Positions 23,395 through 31,020 of a DNA stretch of 32,234 bases are shown here, piece after piece. The stretch is from Deltaproteobacteria bacterium RBG_16_49_23 (GTDB lineage Bacteria; Desulfobacterota; BSN033; UBA1163): positions 1 to 32,234 of the forward strand of contig MGQQ01000053.1 in the NCBI GenBank assembly GCA_001798855.1. The letters are read 5' to 3'. The notes beneath the pieces were generated by a model that ran no database searches, was not told the origin of the DNA, and worked only from the letters and a program-made list of their open reading frames with translations. The position numbers and the translations under genes are program-made. Every line of letters starts with the position of its first letter. Positions within the stretch are counted from its first letter, which is position 1.

Positions 23395-23602
23395 TTAGAG
23401 TCTGCTTATAAATGTCTTTTTCCGTCATGCCGGACTTGAGGAGCCTGCCCCGTACTTGATACGGGGGCATCCAGGCGTCGTCCCGACGAAAGTCGGGAAC
23501 CATCTCAAAGACTGGGTCCCGGTTTTCACCGGGAACCCCGGCTTCCGGCTTTCGCCGAAATGACGATTCTGATTGAGGGGGCAATTTATAAACAGACTCT
23601 AA
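23395..23602. mobile_element. 208-base MITE-like element with 19-base terminal inverted repeats
   Basis: The ends TTAGAGTCTGCTTATAAAT (23395-23413) and its inverted partner (23584-23602) match with one difference. The interior is built from nested hairpins: CCCCGTACTTGATACGGGG, TCCCGACGAAAGTCGGGA, GTCCCGGTTTTCACCGGGA, and CGTCATGCCGG near the left end against CCGAAATGACG near the right. No transposase is encoded. It abuts the PAS relic, which it may have truncated. No clear target duplication is visible. Confidence 0.65.
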
Positions 23603-23604
23603 AT

Positions 23605-23811
23605 AGAAACTTCATCTATATTTCTCCATCTTGCGAAAGAGTCACCGGTTATCGTCCAGAAGAATTCTTTGCTAATCCGGATTTGACGGAGACAATCGTC
23701 CGTCCTGATGATCGCTGTATGTTTACCCAACATATTAACAATTCATTTGACAACAGAGATGTTGGCGATTTGGAATTCCGCATCAATACCCGATTCATGC
23801 ATAAAAGTTGA
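23605..23811 (+). pseudogene. PAS-domain fragment of a lost sensor protein
   Basis: The frame after the MITE-like element encodes a recognisable PAS core (NRNFIYISPSCERVTGYRPE, then EEFFANPDLTETIVRPDDR and VGDLEFRI) but breaks where a further strand and helix are expected, ending NTRFMHKS and a stop. Both the upstream part and the kinase or other output domain are absent. The same frame runs left into the element's inverted repeat, so no genuine start remains. The stop codon forms part of the TTGACA of the next gene's promoter. Confidence 0.75.
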
Positions 23812-23836
23812 CATTGGGGGCATGTTAAAATAATAT
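23808..23836 (+). promoter_or_regulatory. Sigma-70 promoter of the phosphoesterase gene
   Basis: TTGACA (23808-23813), 17 bases and TAATAT (23831-23836). The leader of about 115 bases contains the small hairpin AAGGAGA-GAATA-TCTCCTT, which could hide a ribosome-binding-like sequence but is not the one used at 23959. Confidence 0.65.
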
Positions 23837-23958
23837 GCGGTCATGGGCCTTAGTGCGCATTATGCAGAGAGGGCAAAAAAACGAAGGAGAGAATATCTCC
23901 TTGTTCCGGGAAATGGAGAAGGAATGGAAGGGGTGCGGGGGGATTTTCGGAGTTTAAT

Positions 23959-24435
23959 ATGAAGATCGGTGTGCTTTCCGACACCCATTTAAGAGAACCC
24001 GATTCAGAATTTAAAAAGATTGCTGAGTTCTATTTCAAGGACGTAGATAAGATTTTCCATGCTGGAGATTTTGTAGAGTGGTCTGTTGCCGAATGCCTCT
24101 CGGGGCTGAAAGAATTAATTGCTGTCTGCGGGAATATGGACCATTATGCAGTCCGGAAGGTCTTTCCACAGAAACGAGTTATTGAATTAGGGGGATTTCG
24201 GATAGGCTTGATTCATGGAGGCGGGGCGCCTTTCGGAATCGAGTCACGGATCCAAGGAGAATTCAATGAGGTAGATGCAATCGTCTATGGCCACACCCAT
24301 ACTCCGGCAAATCATCTGGTAAAAAATATTTACTTTTTCAATCCCGGGTCGCCCACACGATCCCTCTGGCATGGCGCCACCCTTGGAATCCTTCACATCG
24401 GAGACAAGATTGAGGGTGAGATCATCAAGATTTGA
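23959..24435 (+). CDS. YfcE/MJ0936-type metallophosphoesterase
   Basis: This 158-residue cytoplasmic phosphodiesterase shows all metal-binding motifs of the family: SDTHL (D8, H10), HAGDFVEW, CGNMDHYA, LIHGGGAPF and YGHTHTP, then FFNPGSPTRSLW. Members hydrolyse phosphodiester bonds in vitro, physiological substrates mostly unknown. Length is typical. It is transcribed alone from its own promoter and ends before two hairpins that separate it from the convergent barrel gene. Confidence 0.92.
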   Translation: MKIGVLSDTHLREPDSEFKKIAEFYFKDVDKIFHAGDFVEWSVAECLSGLKELIAVCGNMDHYAVRKVFPQKRVIELGGFRIGLIHGGGAPFGIESRIQGEFNEVDAIVYGHTHTPANHLVKNIYFFNPGSPTRSLWHGATLGILHIGDKIEGEIIKI

Positions 24436-24510
24436 TAACTGATGACCCTTAACGGGTAAAATTCTTTGTAACACTTTAGCTCTTTGAAAAAGATTGTCTA
24501 ATCCCCCTGT

Positions 24511-24563
24511 ATCCCCCTTTGTCAAAAGGGGGATATGTTTCTCCTCCCTTTGGTAAAGGGAGG
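24511..24563. terminator. Tandem hairpins between convergent genes
   Basis: ATCCCCCTTT (24511-24520) pairs with AAAGGGGGAT (24525-24534) over a 4-base loop, and CCTCCCTTT (24543-24551) with AAAGGGAGG (24555-24563) over a 3-base loop. Both stems are perfect. They lie between the ends of the phosphoesterase and the barrel gene, so they likely terminate both transcripts. Confidence 0.65.
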
Positions 24564-24615
24564 CGGGGAGGGATTTTAACGGTTTATTTCAAACCGCTAA
24601 ATTGATACAATTCTT

Positions 24616-26448
24616 TTAAAATTCCTTATTCAAAGAAAAGGTAAGAAGATTAGCGTCAAAACCGTCATTTCGCCTTTCACGGTCTATTAAGTAGGTTCTT
24701 TCCAGAGTAAGAATGGGTGTGACCCATTTATTTTTATACCAGATACTGATCAGGCCATCCGCATATTTCTGGCTGTTTTCATCCCTGGTCCTCGCATAGC
24801 TCCCGTTGAACCGTGCGCCCAACCCTTTAAAAATACCCTCATAACTCATCCCCCCGGAATAGATCAGGGCATCGGAGTCAAAAACAAAACGTGTGAAGGG
24901 AGGAGGCACCGGAAAGGCGAACAGGTTGTTTGTGATGTTCTTCTTATCCCGGATCTTCTCATAAGTGAAAGAGGCGTCAAGGGACAGCCTGGGAAGAAAA
25001 GAAGGCTGGTAGCCCGCGGCGAAGACGTAGTCCTGGACATCGATCCGATATCGCTGATCGGGGTTGGTCTTTCTCTTCCACAACACTGACCCTTTTAAAT
25101 TCAACCCGTTGAGGGGAGTGTTATACTTCACTCTCAACTTAGCGATATTTTCATGTTCGGGCGAAATACGGGTATACGGATTATCGAAGTCCGCTCCCTG
25201 ATACTCTCCGTAAATACTGAACGACTTGTAAGGTTTCCAGTCCAAAGAGCCAATCCAGCCGTGGGTTCTAATAATTGTATCCTGGGAATCTTTGCCGCCG
25301 ATAGCCAGATTGCCCTCGACATTCATTAAATTCTCTGCATCGATATCCCGGTACTGAAAACGGTAGCCTCCTCTTAAGGTCAGCTTCTCAATCGGAAGAA
25401 CCTCGATCTGGAAAGTACCTGTATGTGCATGGAGTTCATAAGTCGGCTTGAACGTTTCTGCCCGTCCGTCCTGACTCAAACGATGGAACTGATAATCGAA
25501 ATGGAGCACGGCCTTTTTCATCAAAAGATAACTCAGGCCCAATTCGGCAATCTGAGTGTTAAAATCAGTCTTCCCCTCTGTCGTAGAAAATGGATTTGTA
25601 AAATGGGCCCGCCCGTTCGAATGGGCATAAGTAAATCCGAGATCCAGGTCCAAGCGTTCCCCGACCCGGGTATGGCCTTTGGCCGTACTGACATAGGTAT
25701 TCATATCTTCTTTCCGCTTCTCCACCAGGAAACCCGGCTCCTCGATTTCGTTCTCGTTCTTAAAATTCCAGCGGGACTGCTTCACATGGAAGTTCCAGGT
25801 CCCGATTGAAAAGTCTGCTGAAACGAAAAACTCATTCAGTCGCTCTTTCAGGTCCTGCTCAAGATTGGGGATGTCTAAAAGATAAATAAAGGCCCTCGGA
25901 GTCCTCATGTCTCCGGCCCTCTGAGCATGGCTGTAGCCGAAATTGAGACGGAAGTCGTCTTGGGGAAAGATCGTGAGGGTGACAGCCCCTTGTCTTCTGC
26001 GCTGATGGAAATCATGGTTATCAGTGAAGGGTTCGCCAAGCGAAGGAGTGAAGAAATCTTCACGGTTGAAGAAATATCTGGATTCCCTATAGGTCACGAC
26101 CAGATCATAAGTTTTAGCCTTTTTGATCTGAAGGCGCCCATAGGGAAAAGGATCCCCGATGCCGTTCAGGTTAAAGCTCAAAGAGTCTACAAGGCCCTTC
26201 TTTTCCTGATTCTTTCCTTGAAGGCTTAGGTTAAAAAGCCTCAGTCCCTCCATCAGGTTAACGACTTCTTTATACCGGTCCCGGCCTTCAATATCGGTCA
26301 GACGATACCCCAGTTCGACGCTTCCGTGCCACTGGAAAGGGCCTGTGGCCAGCCCTCCGTTCTCCGGGGCAGCGTCCAAATTGGAGAAGAACAGTAAAAA
26401 AGAAAGGGATAACATTCCTAAAATGGCTGTCTTAATATATCCTCTCAT
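24616..26448 (-). CDS. MtrB/PioB-like outer-membrane barrel of a porin-cytochrome conduit
   Basis: This protein of about 610 residues has a signal peptide (MRGYIKTAILGMLSLSFLLF) and a long run of amphipathic beta strands with many Tyr/Phe/Arg, ending LLTFSLNKEF with the terminal phenylalanine of outer-membrane barrels. Size and strand pattern (DFRLNFGYSHAQRAGDMRT, then LDLDLGFTYAHSNG and LTLRGGYRFQYRD) fit the MtrB/PioB family, which threads a decaheme cytochrome through the outer membrane. The CXXC seen near the N-terminus of Shewanella MtrB is not present. The frame is open to 26565, overlapping the cytochrome gene, but the ATG at 26448, 13 bases after that gene's stop, gives the proper signal peptide. 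Context with the decaheme gene strongly supports the assignment. Confidence 0.82.
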   Translation of the reverse strand: MRGYIKTAILGMLSLSFLLFFSNLDAAPENGGLATGPFQWHGSVELGYRLTDIEGRDRYKEVVNLMEGLRLFNLSLQGKNQEKKGLVDSLSFNLNGIGDPFPYGRLQIKKAKTYDLVVTYRESRYFFNREDFFTPSLGEPFTDNHDFHQRRRQGAVTLTIFPQDDFRLNFGYSHAQRAGDMRTPRAFIYLLDIPNLEQDLKERLNEFFVSADFSIGTWNFHVKQSRWNFKNENEIEEPGFLVEKRKEDMNTYVSTAKGHTRVGERLDLDLGFTYAHSNGRAHFTNPFSTTEGKTDFNTQIAELGLSYLLMKKAVLHFDYQFHRLSQDGRAETFKPTYELHAHTGTFQIEVLPIEKLTLRGGYRFQYRDIDAENLMNVEGNLAIGGKDSQDTIIRTHGWIGSLDWKPYKSFSIYGEYQGADFDNPYTRISPEHENIAKLRVKYNTPLNGLNLKGSVLWKRKTNPDQRYRIDVQDYVFAAGYQPSFLPRLSLDASFTYEKIRDKKNITNNLFAFPVPPPFTRFVFDSDALIYSGGMSYEGIFKGLGARFNGSYARTRDENSQKYADGLISIWYKNKWVTPILTLERTYLIDRERRNDGFDANLLTFSLNKEF

Positions 26449-26461
26449 TCCCTCACCCCCA

Positions 26462-27370
26462 TCATCGGAAGAACGCTCTGTCGAAGTTGGACCCGTGTAT
26501 CTGAGAATGGCAGTTGACGCAGGATACCGCTGAAGAGAAGAAGACATTCTGGTGTCTCTGGCCATGACACTGGATACAGACCCTTCTCACATCCCGGTGG
26601 GCCAGGAGAAACCGGTTAGGCGATCCATGAGGGAGATGGCAGATGGTGCACCCTTCCACCTTGACAGAGGGATGCTCGAAAACCCAGGGGCCCCTTTTCT
26701 CAGGATGGCATTTAAAGCAGGCATCGACATTAAAATTAAATCGCCCTCCTGTTCTTAAACTGGCCCTGTTCCGTGTTCCGTGGGGCGTATGGCAATCCGA
26801 GCATTTGATCGCCCCCTCCATGACTTTATGCCGGGTGGGAAGATAAAATTTTGATTTGACGTCCTGATGGCAGGAGAAGCAGACATCCATCTCTTTCCCT
26901 TTAAGGAGTTTATCGGTTAAGGGTTTTCTATGCATCTGGTGGCAGTCATTACATCCGACAGCGCCCAATTTATGGACTCCCCGATCGAATTGGAAGAAGC
27001 TCTTCTCTTTCTGATGGCATTTGAGACAGGCGTCAGAGCGATCTGTGGCATTTTTGTCCTTAAAGGAGAAGATGAGCTTCTTATCTCCCCCCGCATTGAC
27101 ATGTTTTTCTCCGGGACCATGGCAGGATTCACATCCCCTTTTCTCCGGGGGACGTTTGGGGTCTTTCAACGTTTGATAGTGGGGATTTTCTTTCTGGAAG
27201 GCGCCAAATATTTCGGAATGACAAACCTTGCAAACCTCGGGCACCGCAGGTTCCAGATAGCCCCCCTTTTCTGACTTCGTTTCTCCTTGACTGGAGGCGC
27301 CCCAGCTAAAAAGGGATGGCAAGAATAACAGGATGGCAATCACTATCGGAAAATACTTGATCCGATTCAT
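26462..27370 (-). CDS. Periplasmic decaheme c-type cytochrome, MtrA/DmsE-like
   Basis: This 302-residue protein has a signal peptide (MNRIKYFPIVIAILLFLPSL) and exactly ten CxxCH heme motifs (CKVCH, CESCH, CLKCH, CNDCH, CFSCH, CSDCH, CFKCH, CTICH, CIQCH, CVNCH), the number and spacing of the MtrA/DmsE family. It should pass electrons from the periplasm into the MtrB-like barrel encoded next to it. The chosen ATG at 27370 has AAGGAG 8 bases upstream; an open frame continues to 27451 but would add a charged leader before the signal peptide. It is the first gene of a two-gene minus-strand operon. A terminal extracellular multiheme partner is not encoded in the window. Confidence 0.92.
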   Translation of the reverse strand: MNRIKYFPIVIAILLFLPSLFSWGASSQGETKSEKGGYLEPAVPEVCKVCHSEIFGAFQKENPHYQTLKDPKRPPEKRGCESCHGPGEKHVNAGGDKKLIFSFKDKNATDRSDACLKCHQKEKSFFQFDRGVHKLGAVGCNDCHQMHRKPLTDKLLKGKEMDVCFSCHQDVKSKFYLPTRHKVMEGAIKCSDCHTPHGTRNRASLRTGGRFNFNVDACFKCHPEKRGPWVFEHPSVKVEGCTICHLPHGSPNRFLLAHRDVRRVCIQCHGQRHQNVFFSSAVSCVNCHSQIHGSNFDRAFFR

Positions 27371-27547
27371 TGATCTTCTCCTTCTTAGTCCGTTGGAATA
27401 TTTCATTGAAACTGAAAATGCCATTAGACGCAAAATATTGGTGAACTCCATGGTTGTGTAAAAAACGTTTGAAAAGAAGAGAATAGATGAGACCCAAATG
27501 ACTCATTTTATGAAATCAGATGTTATTCATATTGTCAAGTTAAAAAA

Positions 27548-27576
27548 TTCTAAAACAAATGGAAATATGCTATAAT
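27548..27576 (+). promoter_or_regulatory. Candidate promoter giving a leaderless transcript
   Basis: A perfect TATAAT (27571-27576) stands 7 bases before the ATG at 27584; a weak -35, TTCTAA, is 17 bases upstream at 27548-27553. No Shine-Dalgarno precedes the ATG, so transcription probably starts at or next to the start codon. Confidence 0.45.
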
Positions 27577-27583
27577 AAATTTA

Positions 27584-28807
27584 ATGAAAAGGAAGAGGGA
27601 AGTAATAACCGTTTTGTGCTTAGGAGCGCTGGTATTAGGTATCTCCATACTCAGCTATGCTCGACCAGCTCGTATGGTTGAATTCAATGCCCGATATGGA
27701 ACCATAGGTACGGCCTTAGACACCTGCCTGGTTTGTCATACCATTCCCAATCCAGTGGTGGGGAATGGACCCCGGAATCTCTACGGAACCCATCTTTTTG
27801 TTTTTAACTACAATTTCGCAGTTGTCGAACCATTCGACTCCGACATTGATGGCTTTACCAATATCGCAGAGATTATAGCGAGGACGTTCCCCGGGGACCC
27901 GAACAGTAAACCGGGTCCGGATACCACACCTCCTGTGGTCAACAGTTTTGTAATTCCTGCAGATCATAATACACTCGTGGTGCCCATCCTTTCCTTCACG
28001 GCCAATGATAATACGGGCGTCACGGGTTGGATGGTTACGGACATCCCTGCTTTTCCGGCAGCGGCAGATCCAAACTGGAGCCCAACGCCTCCGGCGACCT
28101 TTTCCTTTACCACACCAGGGATAAAGACTCTTTTTGCATGGGCCAAGGATGCCACAGGGAATGTCTCTTCTCCCGGCCTGAGCGCTTCTGTGACCATCAC
28201 CCTTACAAGATTCCAGGATGTTCCGGCTAACCACCCTTCCTTCTCTCGGATTGAGGCCATTGCAGCGGCGGGGATCACTAGGGGTTGTCAATCGGACGAT
28301 CCCGCCACGCTTCAAAACGAAGCCCTTTTCTGTCCCGGAAACCCGGTGACGAGAGAGCAGGCGGCGGCTTTTATGATCAGGACATTAAACGGAGCAGACC
28401 CCGTGGGAGTCTGCGCTCAGCCGCCCTTTTCAGATGTCCCGGTGGACGACATCTTCTGCATCCATATCGAGCAAATGGCCACTCGTGGGATCACCCGCGG
28501 GATCGGAGAAAACCTTTTCGAGCCCAGCTTACCTGTGACAAGAGAGCAGATGGCAGCTTTTCTTATAAGGGCAGTGTTCCCTGGGGATCCTCCAGGAGTC
28601 TGTGCTGTGCCCCCATTTCCGGATGTACTGGTTGGCAACCCTTTCTGCAGGCACATAGAGGAACTCGTTGCGCGTGCGATAACATTAGGATGTTTGGGAG
28701 ACGATCCAGGGACGCCGGGAAACGAAGCGCAGTTCTGTCCTGCCGACTTAGTGACACGTGATCAGATGGCGGTCTTTCTCGGAAGGGCTTTTCTGGCTCT
28801 CCCCTGA
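27584..28807 (+). CDS. Exported monoheme/EF-hand/Ig-like protein with three SLH domains
   Basis: This 407-residue secreted protein has a signal peptide (VITVLCLGALVLGISILSYA), one heme motif (TCLVCH near residue 49), and a perfect EF-hand-type calcium loop DSDIDGFTNIAE about 35 residues later. One Ig-like domain follows (about 113-207; TTPPVVNSFVIPADHNTL, KTLFAWAKDATGNVS), then three S-layer-homology domains (about 208-407; FQDVPANHPSFSRIE, FSDVPVDDIFCIHIE, FPDVLVGNPFCRHIE, each with an ITRG or ITLG turn and VTRxQMA helix). Paired cysteines in the SLH parts may form disulfides. SLH domains bind wall polymers or peptidoglycan, so it is likely a surface or wall-attached cytochrome. It is divergent from the decaheme operon and has a paralog at 31021. 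Confidence 0.88.
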   Translation: MKRKREVITVLCLGALVLGISILSYARPARMVEFNARYGTIGTALDTCLVCHTIPNPVVGNGPRNLYGTHLFVFNYNFAVVEPFDSDIDGFTNIAEIIARTFPGDPNSKPGPDTTPPVVNSFVIPADHNTLVVPILSFTANDNTGVTGWMVTDIPAFPAAADPNWSPTPPATFSFTTPGIKTLFAWAKDATGNVSSPGLSASVTITLTRFQDVPANHPSFSRIEAIAAAGITRGCQSDDPATLQNEALFCPGNPVTREQAAAFMIRTLNGADPVGVCAQPPFSDVPVDDIFCIHIEQMATRGITRGIGENLFEPSLPVTREQMAAFLIRAVFPGDPPGVCAVPPFPDVLVGNPFCRHIEELVARAITLGCLGDDPGTPGNEAQFCPADLVTRDQMAVFLGRAFLALP

Positions 28808-28830
28808 ATGTACCAACAAATCATTAACAA

Positions 28831-30276
28831 ATGAGACTGACCATTTTCTCGCGACTGATGATCGGATATATCGCTATCTTCATTCTGATGATGGGGGTGG
28901 CCGCTTATACTATTTTGAAGTTGCATTACTTTAATAAAGAGATGCGTCATATCCTGAAGGTCGATACCCTTCTCTTAGAGTATGAGGAAAGGCTGACAGA
29001 GTCTCTGCTTTCTCAAATGCGTTATGAAAAAAAGTTCTTCATCACCCAGGATGATGCCCTTTTTGGCCAATTTCTTTCAGCTAAAGAAGAGTTTGAGGGG
29101 TATCTTGGCAAGCTCGATTCCCTTGCTGATACAACCCCCAAAAAAGATTTGATCAAAAGGATCAAGAAAGACTTCGAACAATATCATCTCCTGATCAGTG
29201 AAAAAGTGAAACGTGTTAAGACAAAGCAGCACACGGTTGACCGACAATATGAAGAAGAAAAAGACCAGAAGGTAAATGCCATCATCGAGGAATTAGAACA
29301 TTTGGAGGCTTATTCTCATGAAGGCATCCGTCAAAAGATGAAGACCTTAGAAGAAACAGGGCAGTCCACTCGCAAATTAACTATTATTCTATCCACGATC
29401 GCGGTCCTCTTATTCATTGCCATATCCTTCTTCACCACGAGAAGCATTACCCGTCCCCTTTCTCTGGTCATGGGGAAAACAAATGAAATTTCGGGCGGCG
29501 TCTTCCAGTGTGACCTGAATATTTCATCTCCTCCGGAGATGTCCGAGGTGGCCAGGGCCTTCAATTCGATGTGTGATAAATTGAAGGTGGTGGATAAGAT
29601 GAAATCCGATTTCCTCTCCATGATGTCCCATGAACTGCGAACCCCCCTCACCTCCATCAAAGAGGGGACCGCCCTTTTGCGGGAGGAGGTAGCCGGTCCC
29701 ATCACAGAGAAGCAGAAGAGGCTGTTGACCATTATAACGGAGGAGAGCAATCGGTTGATCGATCAGGTCAACTCCCTCTTAGACGTTTCCAAGATGGAAT
29801 CAGGGATGATGACCTTTCATTTTGAGCAGAGAAGCCTCATCCCCCTTATTGAAATGGTTATCCTGGAGATAGGGCCCATCGTAGAAGCCAAGAAGATAAG
29901 CCTCGAGGCAAAGATCAATGGACCGTTGCCGGAAATCCCTATAGATCGTGAGAAGATTCTCCAAGCGCTCAGGAATCTGATTGGAAATGCAGTCAAATTT
30001 ACTCCTGAAGAGGGGCAGGTGATCGTAACCGCCAGATCCATTGATCGGGAAGTGGAGATTTCCGTGACCGATACAGGTCCGGGCATCCCCCGGGCCAGTC
30101 TGACGACTATTTTCGACAAGTTCCAACAGATTGCTCCGGCTGGGTCAACCCAGGAAAGAGGAACCGGATTGGGCCTGGCTATTGCCAAATATATTATTAC
30201 ATACCATGGTGGTAAGATATGGGCGGAAAGCGAACTTGGACGGGGAAGTACTTTCACTTTTGTATTGCCGGTCTGA
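28831..30276 (+). CDS. Membrane sensor histidine kinase (HAMP, HisKA, HATPase)
   Basis: This 481-residue kinase has a first membrane helix (about residues 10-28), a periplasmic coiled helical domain (about 30-180), a second helix (about 184-203), HAMP (about 204-258) and a class I kinase core. The phosphorylated histidine is H267 in MMSHELRTPLTSIKEG. The N box is NLIGNAVKFTPEEG, G1 DTGPGIP and G2 GTGLGLAIAKYII. It follows an SLH cytochrome gene by 23 bases, with no obvious Shine-Dalgarno. Its expected NtrC-type regulator survives only as a C-terminal scrap downstream, so it may now signal to the receiver protein at 30610 or to distant partners. Confidence 0.92.
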   Translation: MRLTIFSRLMIGYIAIFILMMGVAAYTILKLHYFNKEMRHILKVDTLLLEYEERLTESLLSQMRYEKKFFITQDDALFGQFLSAKEEFEGYLGKLDSLADTTPKKDLIKRIKKDFEQYHLLISEKVKRVKTKQHTVDRQYEEEKDQKVNAIIEELEHLEAYSHEGIRQKMKTLEETGQSTRKLTIILSTIAVLLFIAISFFTTRSITRPLSLVMGKTNEISGGVFQCDLNISSPPEMSEVARAFNSMCDKLKVVDKMKSDFLSMMSHELRTPLTSIKEGTALLREEVAGPITEKQKRLLTIITEESNRLIDQVNSLLDVSKMESGMMTFHFEQRSLIPLIEMVILEIGPIVEAKKISLEAKINGPLPEIPIDREKILQALRNLIGNAVKFTPEEGQVIVTARSIDREVEISVTDTGPGIPRASLTTIFDKFQQIAPAGSTQERGTGLGLAIAKYIITYHGGKIWAESELGRGSTFTFVLPV

Positions 30277-30288
30277 TCTCTTTTTCTC

Positions 30289-30430
30289 TTCTCGGGTGTG
30301 CGGTCAGGGGAATATAATCAAAGCAGCAGAGCTTGCCGGGAAATATCGGACCAATTTCTATGACCTCCTAAAGAAGCGCAATATCAATCTTGCAGATTTT
30401 AAGAAATCTTCCCGAAATAGTGTAGGATAA
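30289..30430 (+). pseudogene. Fis-type HTH tail of a lost NtrC-family response regulator
   Basis: The plus-strand frame ending at 30430 reads VCGQGNIIKAAELAGKYRTN and FYDLLKKRNINLADFKKS, the characteristic last 40 residues of sigma-54 activators. The receiver and AAA+ domains are missing, and the frame only continues upstream as an out-of-frame reading of the kinase gene. It is a deletion remnant of the regulator that would be expected next to the kinase. The rest of 30277-30585 is AT-rich without another gene. Confidence 0.75.
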
Positions 30431-30579
30431 ACCCTTCAAATCGATCTATTCGTTATTATTCATCTTTTCAATTCAATCCCCTTTCTTCCTGTAGTAAAAA
30501 TCCTTCAAGGTAAGTTTTTAATAGAAATCAGTTACTATTAAAACTTAATAAAATCAAATAGATAAAAATATTTAAACAT

Positions 30580-30595
30580 TGGCACATGGTTTGCC
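30580..30595 (+). promoter_or_regulatory. Sigma-54 (RpoN) type promoter
   Basis: TGGCAC (30580-30585), ATGGT and TTGCC (30591-30595) match the -24/-12 consensus very closely. The start would be near 30605. The upstream 70 bases are strongly AT-rich, which would favour IHF-type bending. Confidence 0.75.
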
Positions 30596-30609
30596 CTTTA
30601 ATAAAAGGC

Positions 30610-30969
30610 ATGAGGATACTGATCGTGGATGACAATATCGGGTTGGCCTGGATTCTTCAGGTAATGCTGGAAGAAGAAGGGTATGAAGTGAAAGTGGCTA
30701 AAGATGGCGGGGAGGGGTACTTAGCCTTTCTTCTATTTGAACCGGATTTAATCCTCACCGATATCCAGATGCCCATTGAGAACGGAATAGAGTTGGTGAG
30801 ACATATTAGGTTACACAACCCAGATGTTAGGGCCGTCTATATGAGCAGCGATCTTGGTTATTATGGATCGGTTCTTCAGGAAGAAAAAGAGAAACATAAA
30901 GCCTGTGTTCTCAGCAAGCCTTTCTCAAAGGATGAATTGATGAGGTCGCTTTCTGCATGCTCTCTTTAG
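30610..30969 (+). CDS. Receiver-only (CheY-like) response regulator
   Basis: This protein of 119 residues is a single receiver domain: acidic pocket D7/D8 in RILIVDDN, phosphoacceptor D51 in LILTDIQMP, and the conserved lysine in VLSKPFS near the end. With no output domain it would act in a phosphorelay or by protein contact. The frame is also open to an ATG at 30586, but that codon lies inside the sigma-54 promoter; if that promoter is used only the 30610 start can be translated, with a leader of about 5 bases. It precedes the second SLH cytochrome by 51 bases and may share its transcript. Confidence 0.88.
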   Translation: MRILIVDDNIGLAWILQVMLEEEGYEVKVAKDGGEGYLAFLLFEPDLILTDIQMPIENGIELVRHIRLHNPDVRAVYMSSDLGYYGSVLQEEKEKHKACVLSKPFSKDELMRSLSACSL

Positions 30970-31020
30970 AGAAAAGAAAGAAATTCAAACTCTACAAAAT
31001 CTAAAAATCAGGAGGATAAT

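Noticed and set aside
27716-28761. Open frames on both strands within the first SLH cytochrome gene
   Set aside because: They are alternative readings of GC-rich repeated codons. The heme, EF-hand and SLH motifs are all in the 27584 frame.
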